From contig NC_072801.1 in the NCBI RefSeq assembly GCF_028583425.1, positions 64,433,766 through 64,497,765 of the forward strand: a DNA stretch of 64,000 nt, in the 5' to 3' direction. Positions 33,180-44,500 of the stretch are shown here, piece by piece (positions within the stretch are counted from its first letter, which is position 1; the number at the start of each line of letters is the position of its first letter). The notes beneath the pieces were generated by a model, which made no database searches, had not been told where the DNA came from, and saw only the letters and a program-made list of their open reading frames with translations. A program made the position numbers and the translations under genes. Origin of the DNA: Eublepharis macularius. Its lineage: Eukaryota > Chordata > Lepidosauria > Squamata > Eublepharidae.

Positions 33180-33600
33180 AGGGTCTTGGGATGTTGTTTA
33201 GAGCACCTGGTTGGTATGCAGAAGGCCCCCAGGTCAATCCCTGGCATCTCTAATTGCAAGGATCAGGTAGATCCAGAGGAGTTAGCCATGTTAGTTTGTA
33301 ATTGCAAAATAGTAAAGAGTCCAGTAGCACCTTTTAAGACTAACCAACTTTATTGTAGCATAAGCTTTTGAGAACCAAAGCGCTCTTTGTCAGATGAAGA
33401 GAGCTGTGGTTCTCAAAAAGCTTGTGCTACAATAAAGGTTAGTCTTAAAGGTGCTACTGGACTCTTTACTATTAAGGATCAGGTAGGTGATGATGTGGAA
33501 GATCTCTACCCAGGGCACTGGAGGGCGGCTGCCAGTCCGAGTAGATGAGCCTGGCTTTGCTCGTCCAAGAGTCATAGCATCAGGCGGCTTCGTGTGTTCA
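33180..33600 (+). repeat. tRNA-derived SINE interrupted by a Penelope-like element
   Basis: The left part (GCAGAAGGCCCCCAGGTCAA, CCCTGGCATCTC) and the right part (GATGATGTGGAAGATCTCTA, GGCTTCGTGTGTTCA) form one third-family SINE. The insert at 33271-33473 is flanked by AAGGATCAGGTAG, which the SINE normally carries once. Confidence 0.8.
33271..33473. mobile_element. Penelope-like snap-back retroposon, 13-bp target duplication
   Basis: The head ATCCAGAGGAGTTAGCC is followed by an arm starting AATAGTAAAGAGTCCAG and a near-complete inverted copy ending CTGGACTCTTTACTATT. The duplications AAGGATCAGGTAG are at 33258-33270 and 33474-33486. The hairpin core is recognisable but altered in both arms. 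Confidence 0.75.
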
Positions 33601-34537
33601 AGCAGGGACAATCTTGCCTTGCACTCTTGACTCCTACCGTCCCAATCAGTGCTCTGCTGGCAGGTAAGCTGCCCCTTGGGAGAAATAGGAGGGTGCAGAC
33701 TGAGGGGGGCCCTCAACTTCTCTCCCTCTCACTTGCCTTCATCTACCTTAACCTGACAAAATATTTGCACTGCTTTATTTGAGCTCAGTTGGATCTTCCA
33801 CTCCCCGTTCTGTCGTCCTCTCTTTTTCCAACTTCCTTGGCTCACGCCATTTTACATCTTGTGTTTCTTCTATCCCATAAACATCCTCTGAATCAAATCG
33901 GCTCATGTGGCTGGAGATTATGGATCTTCCCAGTGGCCGCTCAGCCAAAATCCAGCTCTGGCCAAAGCCCTTGTGACCTCTGCTGGAGGCAGCAGTCCCT
34001 TCCCGGTTTGGCACCTGAAGTTGAAGGAGCTGCTGGATCTGGAAGCAGAGACGGCATCACAGGGTTTGCAAAAGAAGAGGGCAAGCTCTTCCCCCGACCC
34101 CCAAGTGTGTGTCCTTGGGGACAAAACCACACCCAGCAGCCCTCTGGGGGCCAGCCCATGTTATTTCTCTGATGGCAGTGTGGTCTGTGTTTAGAACCCA
34201 GAGCTTCTAGGCTGCCTTTGCTGGATGAGCTGTGCTAGGCTTTGTACAAACTCTCACCCCACCATCATTTTCCACTCTGGAGGAGCCAGGAGTTTCTGGC
34301 CACCCTCTCCAAGAGACCAGGTCTCTTTAGCAAGAACACAAGCCCCTTCCATGCCGTTTACTCGCCAGTATGTCCTGCTTCTTAGCTAGAGAACCCAGCA
34401 GTCCCACCTCTCAGCCTTCCCAGTTATCCCAGCTTAGGCATCCCAGGCCCTCGTAATTCCCTCTTCCCGTACACTCCGTTCTCTTTCCCTGGAGCAGGGG
34501 GCCAACCCCACTTTCCTCCGAGACACCTCGGGAGTTC

Positions 34538-34735
34538 AGGCTTGCCACCCTCCAGGCGGGGTCTGGAGTCCTCCAGGAATGACAATTGATCTCCAGACCA
34601 CAAAGATCAGCTCCCCTGGAGAAAATGGCAACCTCAGAGAGCGGGTTCCAGGGGAAAGGCCTCCCCAAGTTCCACTGGCCCAGACTCCAAATTTCCCGGA
34701 ATTTTCCAGGCCGGAGTTGGCAACCTCCCCCCTTC
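34538..34735. mobile_element. Short terminal-inverted-repeat element, GGGTTGCCA family
   Basis: It begins CTTGCCACCCTCCAGG and ends CCGGAGTTGGCAACCTCC, with ATGACAATTGATCTCCAGA inside. It lies directly upstream of the TGFB1I1 promoter region. Confidence 0.65.
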
Positions 34736-34739
34736 CTTT

Positions 34740-35220
34740 GATTCCTCTGTATAAGTTCTCGGGAGGGGGCTTCTCCCTCCGGGCTGCCTCCTTCTCGCCC
34801 GCGACGATCCCTCCACCAGGAGCTGGGGGCGAACGTAAAACAGATTCCAAGGCGGTCCCTCCCTCCCCCCCCTCGCTCCGGGCGGGGTGGGAGATCTCTC
34901 CATCCTTCCTGCTGGAGCCTGGGATCCCCTTTGCCTTAAATGGTCACCCGCAGCAGGGAGAGGAGCGGGCGGTGGCGAGGCGAGGCGCGGGGCTGCGCTG
35001 AGCTCCGGGAAGGCGCGTCACCGGGGCGGGGGCCGCCCAGCCGCCAGCTACCGGCCCCGGGAGTCGGGGAGCCCGTCCGCGCCCGCCCGGGATGGACGAT
35101 CTGGGTAAGCAAAGCCCCCGGGCGCGGCAGAAGGGAGCCCCTTCGCGGGCTGCGCCTCTCCTCCCCGAGCCTCTCCCCGCGCTTGCCCGGTCCCGCCCGC
35201 CCGGGCTCAGGGAGCAAGCC
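34740..35220 (+). promoter_or_regulatory. TGFB1I1: TGFB1I1 CpG-rich promoter with a perfect CArG box
   Basis: CCTTAAATGG at 34934-34943 fits the SRF site CC(A/T)6GG exactly and lies 149 bp before the ATG. CpG density is high from about 34960 through the start codon. A TATAAG at 34751-34756 is a weaker candidate. SRF/MRTF control would fit the smooth-muscle and TGF-beta-linked expression known for Hic-5. Confidence 0.5.
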
Positions 35221-38200
35221 TAAGCAGGTCTACTTAGGAGTAAGCCCTGCGTTATCCAATGGGGCTTGCCCCCAGGACCGCGTTCTTAGGATCGCGCCTT
35301 CTTCCCAAAGGGACGCAACCCATTTTCTTCTTTTCTTCTAGTCTCCCGGAGCTGCTGCCCCTTTCCCCCCCCCTCTTTCTGAGTCTCTTTTTTCCTTTTC
35401 TCTCTCTCTCCCTCTTTTAAAAATTTCTTTCTTCGTCCACGTTTGTCGTGTTTTGGCGCTCCTGGTGCAGTCTTAAAAACTTTTTTTTTTTTACAGAGCA
35501 ACCCTATGCAGAGTTTCTCCAGCTTAAACTCACGGATTTCAATGGGCTTTGACCGGAGTAACTCTGCATAGGATTGCACTGTTACCCACCTTCATCCACA
35601 CTGCCGCTTCGCGCGTGCAACATGTGTCTTGTGCCCGGCGCTGTGCCGGCTCCCTCCCGCTTCTCTTGTGCAACCCCCGGACTTTGACAGGCGGACTTTC
35701 TTTTCCGCATCTGGCTATTCCTCTCCTTCCATTCCCATATGATGTGCAGCGTTCAACACGGGGCTGCGGGTGAAATTGGGCTGAGACCAACCTGGCCTTT
35801 TAGTTGTTTATGAGAGTGCTCCAGAAGGTTGCCCTAGCTTAAAAAAAAATTAATTTTTCCTTCATTTAGAACCCACCTTTCTCCCTAGCAAGGCCCAGTG
35901 TGGCTTACATCATTCTCCTTTCCTCCATTTATCCTCACGACAACCCTGTGAGGTAGGTTAGGCTGAGAGTGTGTGACTGGACCAAGGTCACTCAGCAAGC
36001 TTCCATGGCAGAACAGGGAATCGAACCTGGATCTTCCAGATCCTAGCCTGTCACTTTAGCTACTATTTATTTATGTCATTTATATACTACACCATATTGG
36101 CTCTATTGTGGTGTTGTGTATGCTCCTTTAAGAAGGAAAAAAATGTAATCTGGGAAGTGGCCCATTAACTTATTGCTTGCTCTCATCTATATTCTCTCCC
36201 TCCCCAACTCTGCCTTTCTCTTCCCTCCCTTGATACATTCTCATGACCGTCTTCCTCGCTCCCTCCCTCTCCTTGTAGCTGGCGGGGCGGGAGAGGGGGG
36301 GAGAGGGCAAATTTCCTCAGCCCTTCCCATCCGGAGAAGGAATGTATTTCTCAGCGTATTCCTGTGGCTTTGCGGAATAGCTGCACAGAGGCGCCCCGCC
36401 AGAGGAGAACAAGGGTTGCTTTTGCAGAAACTCCCGACTGGAGTCTCCTCCTGCAGCTGCCTAGGCGAGACAGGCAAACTGGGGTGCCCCCCTGTTAGGG
36501 GGCAGAAGTAGGAGTGAAATGGCCCAAGCGCGGGCAGGCAGAGTGGCTTTTTGGCGCTGTAAACCTTGACCTAGATAGCCCAGGCAAGCCCGATTTCATT
36601 AGATCTCAGAAGCTAAGGAGGATCGGCCTTGGTTGGTAATTGGATGGGAGATCTCCTGGGGAGACCAAGATGTCTATGCAGAGGCAGGCAGTGACAAACC
36701 ACCTCCATGAGTCTCTTACCCTGAAAACCCCAACAGTCAGCTATGACTTGACAGCACTTTCCACCACGCAACCCATACCAGGCTAGCAATGCCAACAATG
36801 GGGTGTTGGCTCACCTGTTGTTTCCTCCTGTCATTGGTCAGAAGTGGTGCAGCAGAAGGCCACAGGTGAGCCGTGCTGGTGTTGTCAGCTTAGTCCCAGC
36901 CAAGTAGCCCACACAGAGCTACTGGGGATTGGCTCAGCTTGCTTCTGCTGGCCTGTGGCCCTTCAGGGCAGCGGACGGCCAGCGATGCTCCTGGGAAGTG
37001 GCTGGTATGCCCTTACCAGTCCAGGGCGAAACAAGAAGAGAATCACTCCTTCCTCTGACCTGGGGCTGAGGGTGAAACTTGGGAGCCCTGGACCCCAGAA
37101 CTGCCCCCACTCCCAGTTAATCTGAGGTTTCCCCATAAAGCTGGGAACAGGCAACCGAAGTAGAAAGTAGAATGCCGCCTGGACCCTATTTAGAGAAGCA
37201 CGTTTGAGAGAAGCCAGGCATCAACCGCCATCTTCTCCTCAGCCCCACTTTCATACACACACACACACCCTGTCCTCCAAGACACATTCTGGGTTCTGAC
37301 ATGCCATAGAGAAGGGCGCATTCCACCACGCATTTGTACCTAAGATGTGGTTACCTCAGCCTGTTCTGCACCCGTGTGGAACAAGGTAGTAGAGTCCGAT
37401 GGGCCTGCTTCATTCTTCAGGTGGGAGGCGAGGCATTTTGAATACCACAACATATTAAAAAAAAGTCCTCCCTGCATATAAAAATGTAGCATTTCTGACT
37501 GAGAGAAGGTTTCTAGCCTAGCTTTTTTTTTGCACACTGTGCATGTTTTCCACATTCAGGGAATTATTAATGGAGGAGGGGGACTTTGAACTATGCGGTC
37601 CCTCTGTTTTGCAATACCTCCCCTCTGCAGTGGTTCCCTCCGTTCTACCATCTCCATACTCTGCCTCCTCAGTCCGCCACATTTCTAGACCAGGCCTATG
37701 CCTCCTTACAATGCAATATAAGCCAGGACCAAGCTAGCCAAGAAGCTCATTGGGGCAGCCTGGTTGACTATGTGGGCTATAGAAAGCCACTTAACGTAGA
37801 CTGGTTACTCTTTAAGCTCTGACATTTTAGTATTTACACCTAGGGAGGCAGTGGGCTAAAGAATGCTGAACAGATGGACACAATCTCTCTCCTCTTTTTA
37901 TTCTTGTTCTGCAGTCCTATTCTTTCAGTGTTTGGTTGCAGGTGGAGTAGATCACTACCTTTCTTCAAAAAGATGGAACTGAAGTGATTCCCCCCTCCAA
38001 AAAATTAGGGGCAGCCTGACCAGATGTGAGGAGAGAGGCAGCCTCCTCCGGCCTCAGCTTTTTGGGTGCCATTAAAATTTTGGCTGCAGAATGGGAGGCG
38101 GGTAGACCGACCCACGTGAGACACTATCCACGTGGTCCGAGTGGTACTCCAGTCAGTGAGAATGGTGCCGGGGAACCTCCCTGGCAGAGAGTGCCCTGTG

Positions 38201-38557
38201 TAAATTAGGTGTGGCTCACACATGCAGGAGAATGAGGTGGTAGAACCCTGAGGGGTTAGAATGGACCATGCCTCTTCAGCTTGCAGGGAGTGGACTCCAC
38301 TTTGAATTGCTCTGCTGGCTTTCTGTTGGCAGGGAGTTTTAAAGCAATCATTGCAAACTCTCACTCTCTGTGATCCTTTATCTGGTGTCTGAAGTGATAC
38401 CCTCCTTTCTCCTTTCTGCCTCCTTAGGTCTCTCTCTGCTACTTCGTTCCCACCTTATTCCTCTGCATGTGTGAACCGGCAGGCCCGTGCACGGGTATAA
38501 ATAATGCTACTTTGCCTTGAACACCCAACTGTTTTGAGCTGGCATATTTTGGGTTAA

Positions 38558-38591
<34 letters not shown>

Positions 38592-41500
38592 TTTAGTCTG
38601 AAGATAGGGTTTCCAACCTCCAGCTGGGATCTGGAGATCTCCCAGAATTACAACAGATCTCCAGGTGACAGAGGTCAGCTCCCCTGGGGAAAATGGCTGC
38701 TCTCTATGGCACTATACTGTGCTGCAGTCTCTCTCCAGTATCCCGCCCCAAATCTCCAGGAATTTTCCAACCCAGAGTTGGCAACCCTATCTGAGGAAGT
38801 GATCTTGTGCCAGCCTTCCCCCTTCATCCCCACTTAAAACAATTGGGATAAACAGCAAAATGTGCTCTGGAAGCACTTCTGCCCGGGTGTCGGCTCCTGC
38901 TTTCCCCAACATGCCTCTTATCCTCCCTTCTTGCCTGTTACATTCCTGTCTCCCTCTCTCTGTGGTTTCCTTTCTAGCCTGACACATTTCTGCCCTGTGA
39001 CATCAGCCAGAAGGGTGGGGAGGGAGGGGGTAGGAGAGAAAGATCCTTTTCATTTTGCTCAGATTCCCCCCATTCCTTCTGTTCACAATTCCAGCGAGCA
39101 GCTGGAATAACAGTTTAAATATTCTCTCTCTCCTTAATTATGCTCCCCGGACAGGACCCTTGTCATGTTCGGCTTCCTTGGTTTTCGGCCTGGGATGACC
39201 CAGGGAGGAGAAAGCCTAGGCTGGCTGTATGAGCACTGAGCACCCTCTCTGGCAATGTTCACTGGCGGGGTGGGGGAATGAGTTCAATAGTAGGAGAGGT
39301 TTCTTGGCTGGCTGGAGGAGCGAGATGGGAGGTTGCGTGTCAAAGCGAGGAACGGGAAATTTCTGTCCGGCTAGTGAGCACCACAGAAGGATTTTGAAGG
39401 ATGGAAGATCGGCTAGCTTGACAGCAGCACTGATCAAGGGGTGTCGCTGAAAGATTTGTTGGTGAGGGAAGGCTCTTTTGTATCTGGTAGTAAATATACA
39501 CGGCTGGCTGGTGTGAAGCTGGGAACTCCTAAGGCTGGGGGTGGAGGGGTGGAATCCATAGAGTGGATGTGAGATCTGGAAAAATATTAGAACTCTGTTG
39601 AAACAGAGATGGATTACTATAGAGAGGTTTATTCCAACTGGGATCAAGGAAGACCCAAGCTGATTGGTCTGTTAGAGGGCCGCTTTTCTAGAAATGATGG
39701 CACTCCCGCCCGGTGAAAGAAGACGGCTTTGGAAGGATCCATTATAATTATAACGGTGTGGTCAAAACTGAAGAATACTTTGAAAGCCAGCAAGAAGGGA
39801 TTCACATGTTGGAGAAATGGAGTGGGAATCATTTGCTTGAGGGGAGATGTGGCTGAAGAGCCAGTTGGAGACACGCATGTGAACACATTTTGGCTGCACA
39901 TGTGATTTTAATTTTACAGTACAGGGAATCTGTTAGCTTAATAAAGTGGGGATTTTTTTTACAAAGACATTTTGGCTGATGATCGTACAGGCTGTTTTGA
40001 GATTTCGCAGTGTCTCTCAATAACGCCAAATGTTTTGTTATCATAGGCTGAACGGCTACTAAGGTTTCTGTAGTGCCCACGCTGTGCGCTAGACGTTGCA
40101 CGGGCCTGGAAGCAGCGGAGTCCCTGCCTTAAAGTTTACGCGTTCAGCCCAATGGACCAGACCAGTAGAACGGATGGGCCGGCAGAAGGCTGCCGTGGAT
40201 ATTTGGGAGGCGTTAACCCAAGTTGTGTGCAGCTGGGTGGGTGATTCCATCTGTCTCTTTGGTACTCATAGTCTTGTGTGGGTCAGCTTACATTTGAAGA
40301 GTCTCTGTAAAACATTCTTTTATTAGGGCTGGGGTAATTATTCTTCCTTTGTTTGTCAAAAGGCTTCTGGTCCCGTCCAGTGGAGTGAGATTCTTTAAAG
40401 CTTTTAAAAATAAAAACACAAGAGTTGCTTCGCTATTTTTGAGGCTCTCTCAAAAACCAAGGGTAAATTTGTAGCAAAAGTCAGCAACTCACAACCCTGG
40501 GCCAAAATTCAGGCCTGCGTGGGTTGCCATCTGCCCTCCCTCCTTTTGCCAACTCCAGAGCCAAAAGAGCAGCAGCAGGCCATTTAGAGTGGTGGTAGAT
40601 CTGTGTGTAATTAGTTCTGGCAAGACTATTATGGGTACTGTTGTTGGACTTCCTATACAACTGATGTTTTGAAGGTACTTTTGGTATGGGATGCGTAGAC
40701 CCGGCTTCCAATCTCAGCCAGGAGTTTACAGGGTGGGTATGAGTGTCTCTCCGGCTTATGTGCCTGCATTATTGTAAGCCTTTGTTTCTCAACATTAGTA
40801 CTTACCCCTGCCCTGTCTGCAGTAAGGGAACAATAATACTGATTTACAGGGGTCATTTTGTAGAAAAAAGGCTGGAGGAACTCATTAGCATAGCTCAGTG
40901 CATGACTCATTAGCATATGCCACACCCCTTGCCATCACCGGAAGTGTGTCATTGGCATAACTGATTTGCATGTGCCACACCCCCTGACATCACCTATCCT
41001 GGCTGTTTTGGACCCAATCCTGGCCATTCAGGGCTGAAATTGGGCCCAAAATGGCAAAAAGGGGCTGAAAATGGCCGAAAAGGGACCCAAAATGGTCAGG
41101 ATCAGGCCACTGCTGAGTGGGAGAGTGATCCACCACCTGTCAGAGGCCCAATCCAGGCCATTTTGGCCCCAATCCAGGCTGAAACGGGCCCAAAATGGCC
41201 GAGAGTCAGGTAGGCGGGGCCACCTGACATGTGACCTCTTTGGGGAAATACCGGAACTGTGTTCCTGTGCATTCCCCCTTGAAATGAGCCCTCCTGACTT
41301 ACCTTATGGAGAAATGGTAAGGAGTTCTGAAATGATGTAAAGCTTCATGGCGGGGGGGGGGGGCGGCGGGGCAGAATGGGTTACATCAGTACTTCGTTCT
41401 TGTGGCCCTTCTTACTTGCCCTGGGTAATACTGATCGCCACCTTGGGGTCAGGAAGCAATTTTCTACAGGCCAGTTTGGCTAGGAATCCTGGAGGCATTT

Positions 41501-44500
41501 TGCCACCTTCTTGGCATGGAGCAGGGGTCACTGGGGGTGTGGGGAGGGGAGGTAGTTCTGAATTTCCTGCATTGAGCAGGGGGTTGGTCTAGATGACCCT
41601 AGAGGACCCTTCCAATCCTATGATTCACCACACAAAAAAATCTGGATACGTATTAAATATTCTTGGGAAGGCAGCATGGAAGTTTAGGCGGGTTCGATAC
41701 TTGGATGGGACACCTCCAAGGAAGAATGCCCTGCAGAGGAAGGCAGTGGCAAACCAGCTTTGTTCCCCACTTGCCTTGAAAGCCCCTCACTGGGATCACC
41801 AGGAGTCAGTTGTGACTTAACAGCACATACTCATATTACTGTTTCCTCAAATATAATGGGAAAGAAGTTTGAAGAGCTTGATAAGCAAGGGTGAGCAGAC
41901 CAGGACTTTAATATCGTAATTAAATCCGGGGTCCCCTCCAATGTTATCGGATTGCATTCGGCGCTCTCAAACACTATGCAAACATCATTTTTCTCATAGG
42001 GCAGAATAGCAATAAAATCTTTTGTTCTGGGTGATTCATCCATAGGAATAATGGAAACCTCTTTGCCAGGCCAGATTCTGCTTTTTGATGCCCGTCTCTT
42101 CTGAATTTCTGTCCCCGTTTTACCCCTCATGAAAGCTTTGGAGGTCCCTTTTTGAAAATGTTCATTGTATATCAGCAATTGCACTACATTGATGAGAACT
42201 GAATGAACAGCTCGGGTAGAGGTGTCTCTTCTGCTCCTTGGTTTTTGAGAGAGCTTTGGACCACTTCATTTGGAGTCAGGTGCTGCAAGAAATCCCACTG
42301 CATTGCTTTAATAAGATATGCAGAATAAGTTGTACTGTGGGGATATCTGAGGGCACCTGACTTAGGATTGCTGGGGGAACAGTCTACGGCCCCTTCTGGG
42401 ACACAGTCCCCAGGTCAGAGTCAACGGAATGGTTGGTTGGGGTCACAGCTGCTCCCAGTTTCTTCATTTCTCTATGGTGCATCACATTTTGGAGCGATTC
42501 GTGCTAAAATCTGGCTTTGGACTGGGGCATGTCATGGGTTCCCATGGAGGGCACAGCCCATTGAATCTGGAGATGTGCTGTTTGGGAGAGTCCAAAGCTT
42601 ATTTTGGGGTGTAGAGGTCTTTAAATATCATCAGTATTTGTGCTTGGATTTGCAAAACAAGGAACCCAGGAACCAACTTCAACTCTTCGCTTCCATTGCC
42701 GCACCCGTGATGCTTATCATGATAGGAAAGTTTTGGAATGTGTTTGTGTTGTAGTTTTTTAAAAAAATATTAAGCTTGACCAGATCTACTGTGAGAATTA
42801 CACATCCTTTGACTTTAAAGGAAGGAGGTGGTTGTGGTCAATTTATTAATACCCTCTTTTTTCAGAAGCTGCTGCAAGCAATTTTTTGAAAGTAGAGCAT
42901 GTGGTAGAGAAGAATGTTCCGCAGGATGCAGGGATGGGTGTGAAGGAAAGAAAGGGGGGTATCACACAGTGTGTTATTAGGGGTGTTCGTACAAAAGTAT
43001 ATTCTAGCTTCTGGGTCCGAAACTTTGGCGGGTGTATTCCCATGTGATCTGCTGTTTATGAGCCGTTGAGTTTGGGGAATGAAAGAAAAGCCGTCTGTTG
43101 AACTTGGGGATGTGTGTACAAAAGGGGGATTGTGTGGGAAACTGCACAAGTTTGCCTGTGGCTGGGATGGATAGTTTGCTGGCAAAGTTGGGGGCAAGAC
43201 TTACAAACTGTAGGATTTAAAACATTTGAATCCAAGGACGCCTGAGCCAGAAAAGTTCTTTGAATGCTTAGGCTGTGAACCGCTGGTGTCAGGAGACCCT
43301 CTGAGCATGTGCAGAATATCATTCCCTCGCCTCTGAATAAGGCACACCAATTTTAACACAGGCAGAGTGTGGGGGTAGAGGACTATGATGGCTCCAAAGT
43401 GCTTATGTAATGTTATGGGGTGGCCTGCTAACTAAGTAAGGGGCCGTGTGGGGTAATGGTTGGAGTGTCTAGGGAAATCTAGGGTGAAATCCACGGTCAG
43501 CCACAACCCTGTAAATCTCTCACTCTCGGCCCAGCTGACCTCATGTTGTTGTGAGGGGTAAAATGGGAGAGGGCAGAGCTGCGTATGTTGCCTTAAGCTT
43601 CTTGGAGGAATAGAGAAATAGAAATAGGTGGAACTGTCTCTTTTCTCCCGGTTGTCCCCTTTCAGTGGCCTGTCCTATTTCCTTTTTACAGGTAGCGCCA
43701 GTCCCTCTTCTTTCTCGCTTGGTCCCCGTATTGTCACATTTGGTATGTACCCTCTATTGGCCCCTTCCTTGAATACTAAATAAATAAAGTATAACCTGCT
43801 AAAGTCCATATTTGTTCAGAAGCAATGGGATCTTTAGTTAGTAGCAGCTGTTAGGGAAAGGGCTTGGAGCCAATATCTTCAGTTCTCTGGAGAAGTAACG
43901 AGGGCTAGTAACTTTGGTAGTGTCAGTCTGGGCATTTCTTGTACGTGCAGTAGAGAAAGTAAAAAGAGATACCCCTTCTGCTTCATTTTTAATAACACAC
44001 ACAAGTCATAGTTGGAGAGAGGGAACTGACAACTTCTTCTAGTATTTGGTTTGTGAATTAGTTTCAGGTTTGTTACAGCCTGGGCTGAGCTGGGAAGTAT
44101 GATTCAAGTAATGCTAAAATGTGTAATATTTAATGTTTGTTTTTCTTTTTCCCTTTGGAATATTCTTGAGGTGGTGAATGGAAAGCCACGTACTGGCTTC
44201 CTTGGAGGCTGAATAAGAGCAGCAGGCCGGGCAGAACAGCAATCATGCAGCTTTTCATTGGTTCTGTGCCTTGCAGCCTAACACAACAGCAGTGGAAGTG
44301 TTGTGGCTCAGATACAGCAACTACTTGGCAGGTCCAGTCCTTGGCGACCCTTGTAGGTATTAGGTGATGTGAAGGGCGTTGACCTGAAACCCTGGAGAAC
44401 AGCTTCTAGTCAGAGTAGACAATGCTGACCTGGAGAGAGTAGTGGCTTTATTATAAGGCTTCATGTGTGTGTTCAGTAGTACTACACATTAAGGCACTTA

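Larger units (their letters stand above)
30914..34700. other. ARMC5 3' flank / ARMC5-TGFB1I1 intergenic region
   Basis: Apart from the split SINE at 33.2-33.6 kb and the GGGTTGCCA-family element at 34.5 kb, no recognised gene lies here. Open frames at 31788-32228 and 33907-34194 are unrecognised; the second is discussed as a finding. Sequence at 31.6 kb has a GC/GT alternating tract. Confidence 0.5.

Noticed and set aside
34751-34756. TATAAG as the TGFB1I1 TATA box
   Set aside because: It lies 340 bp before the ATG, upstream of the CpG-rich part and the CArG box, in otherwise unremarkable context; not claimed.
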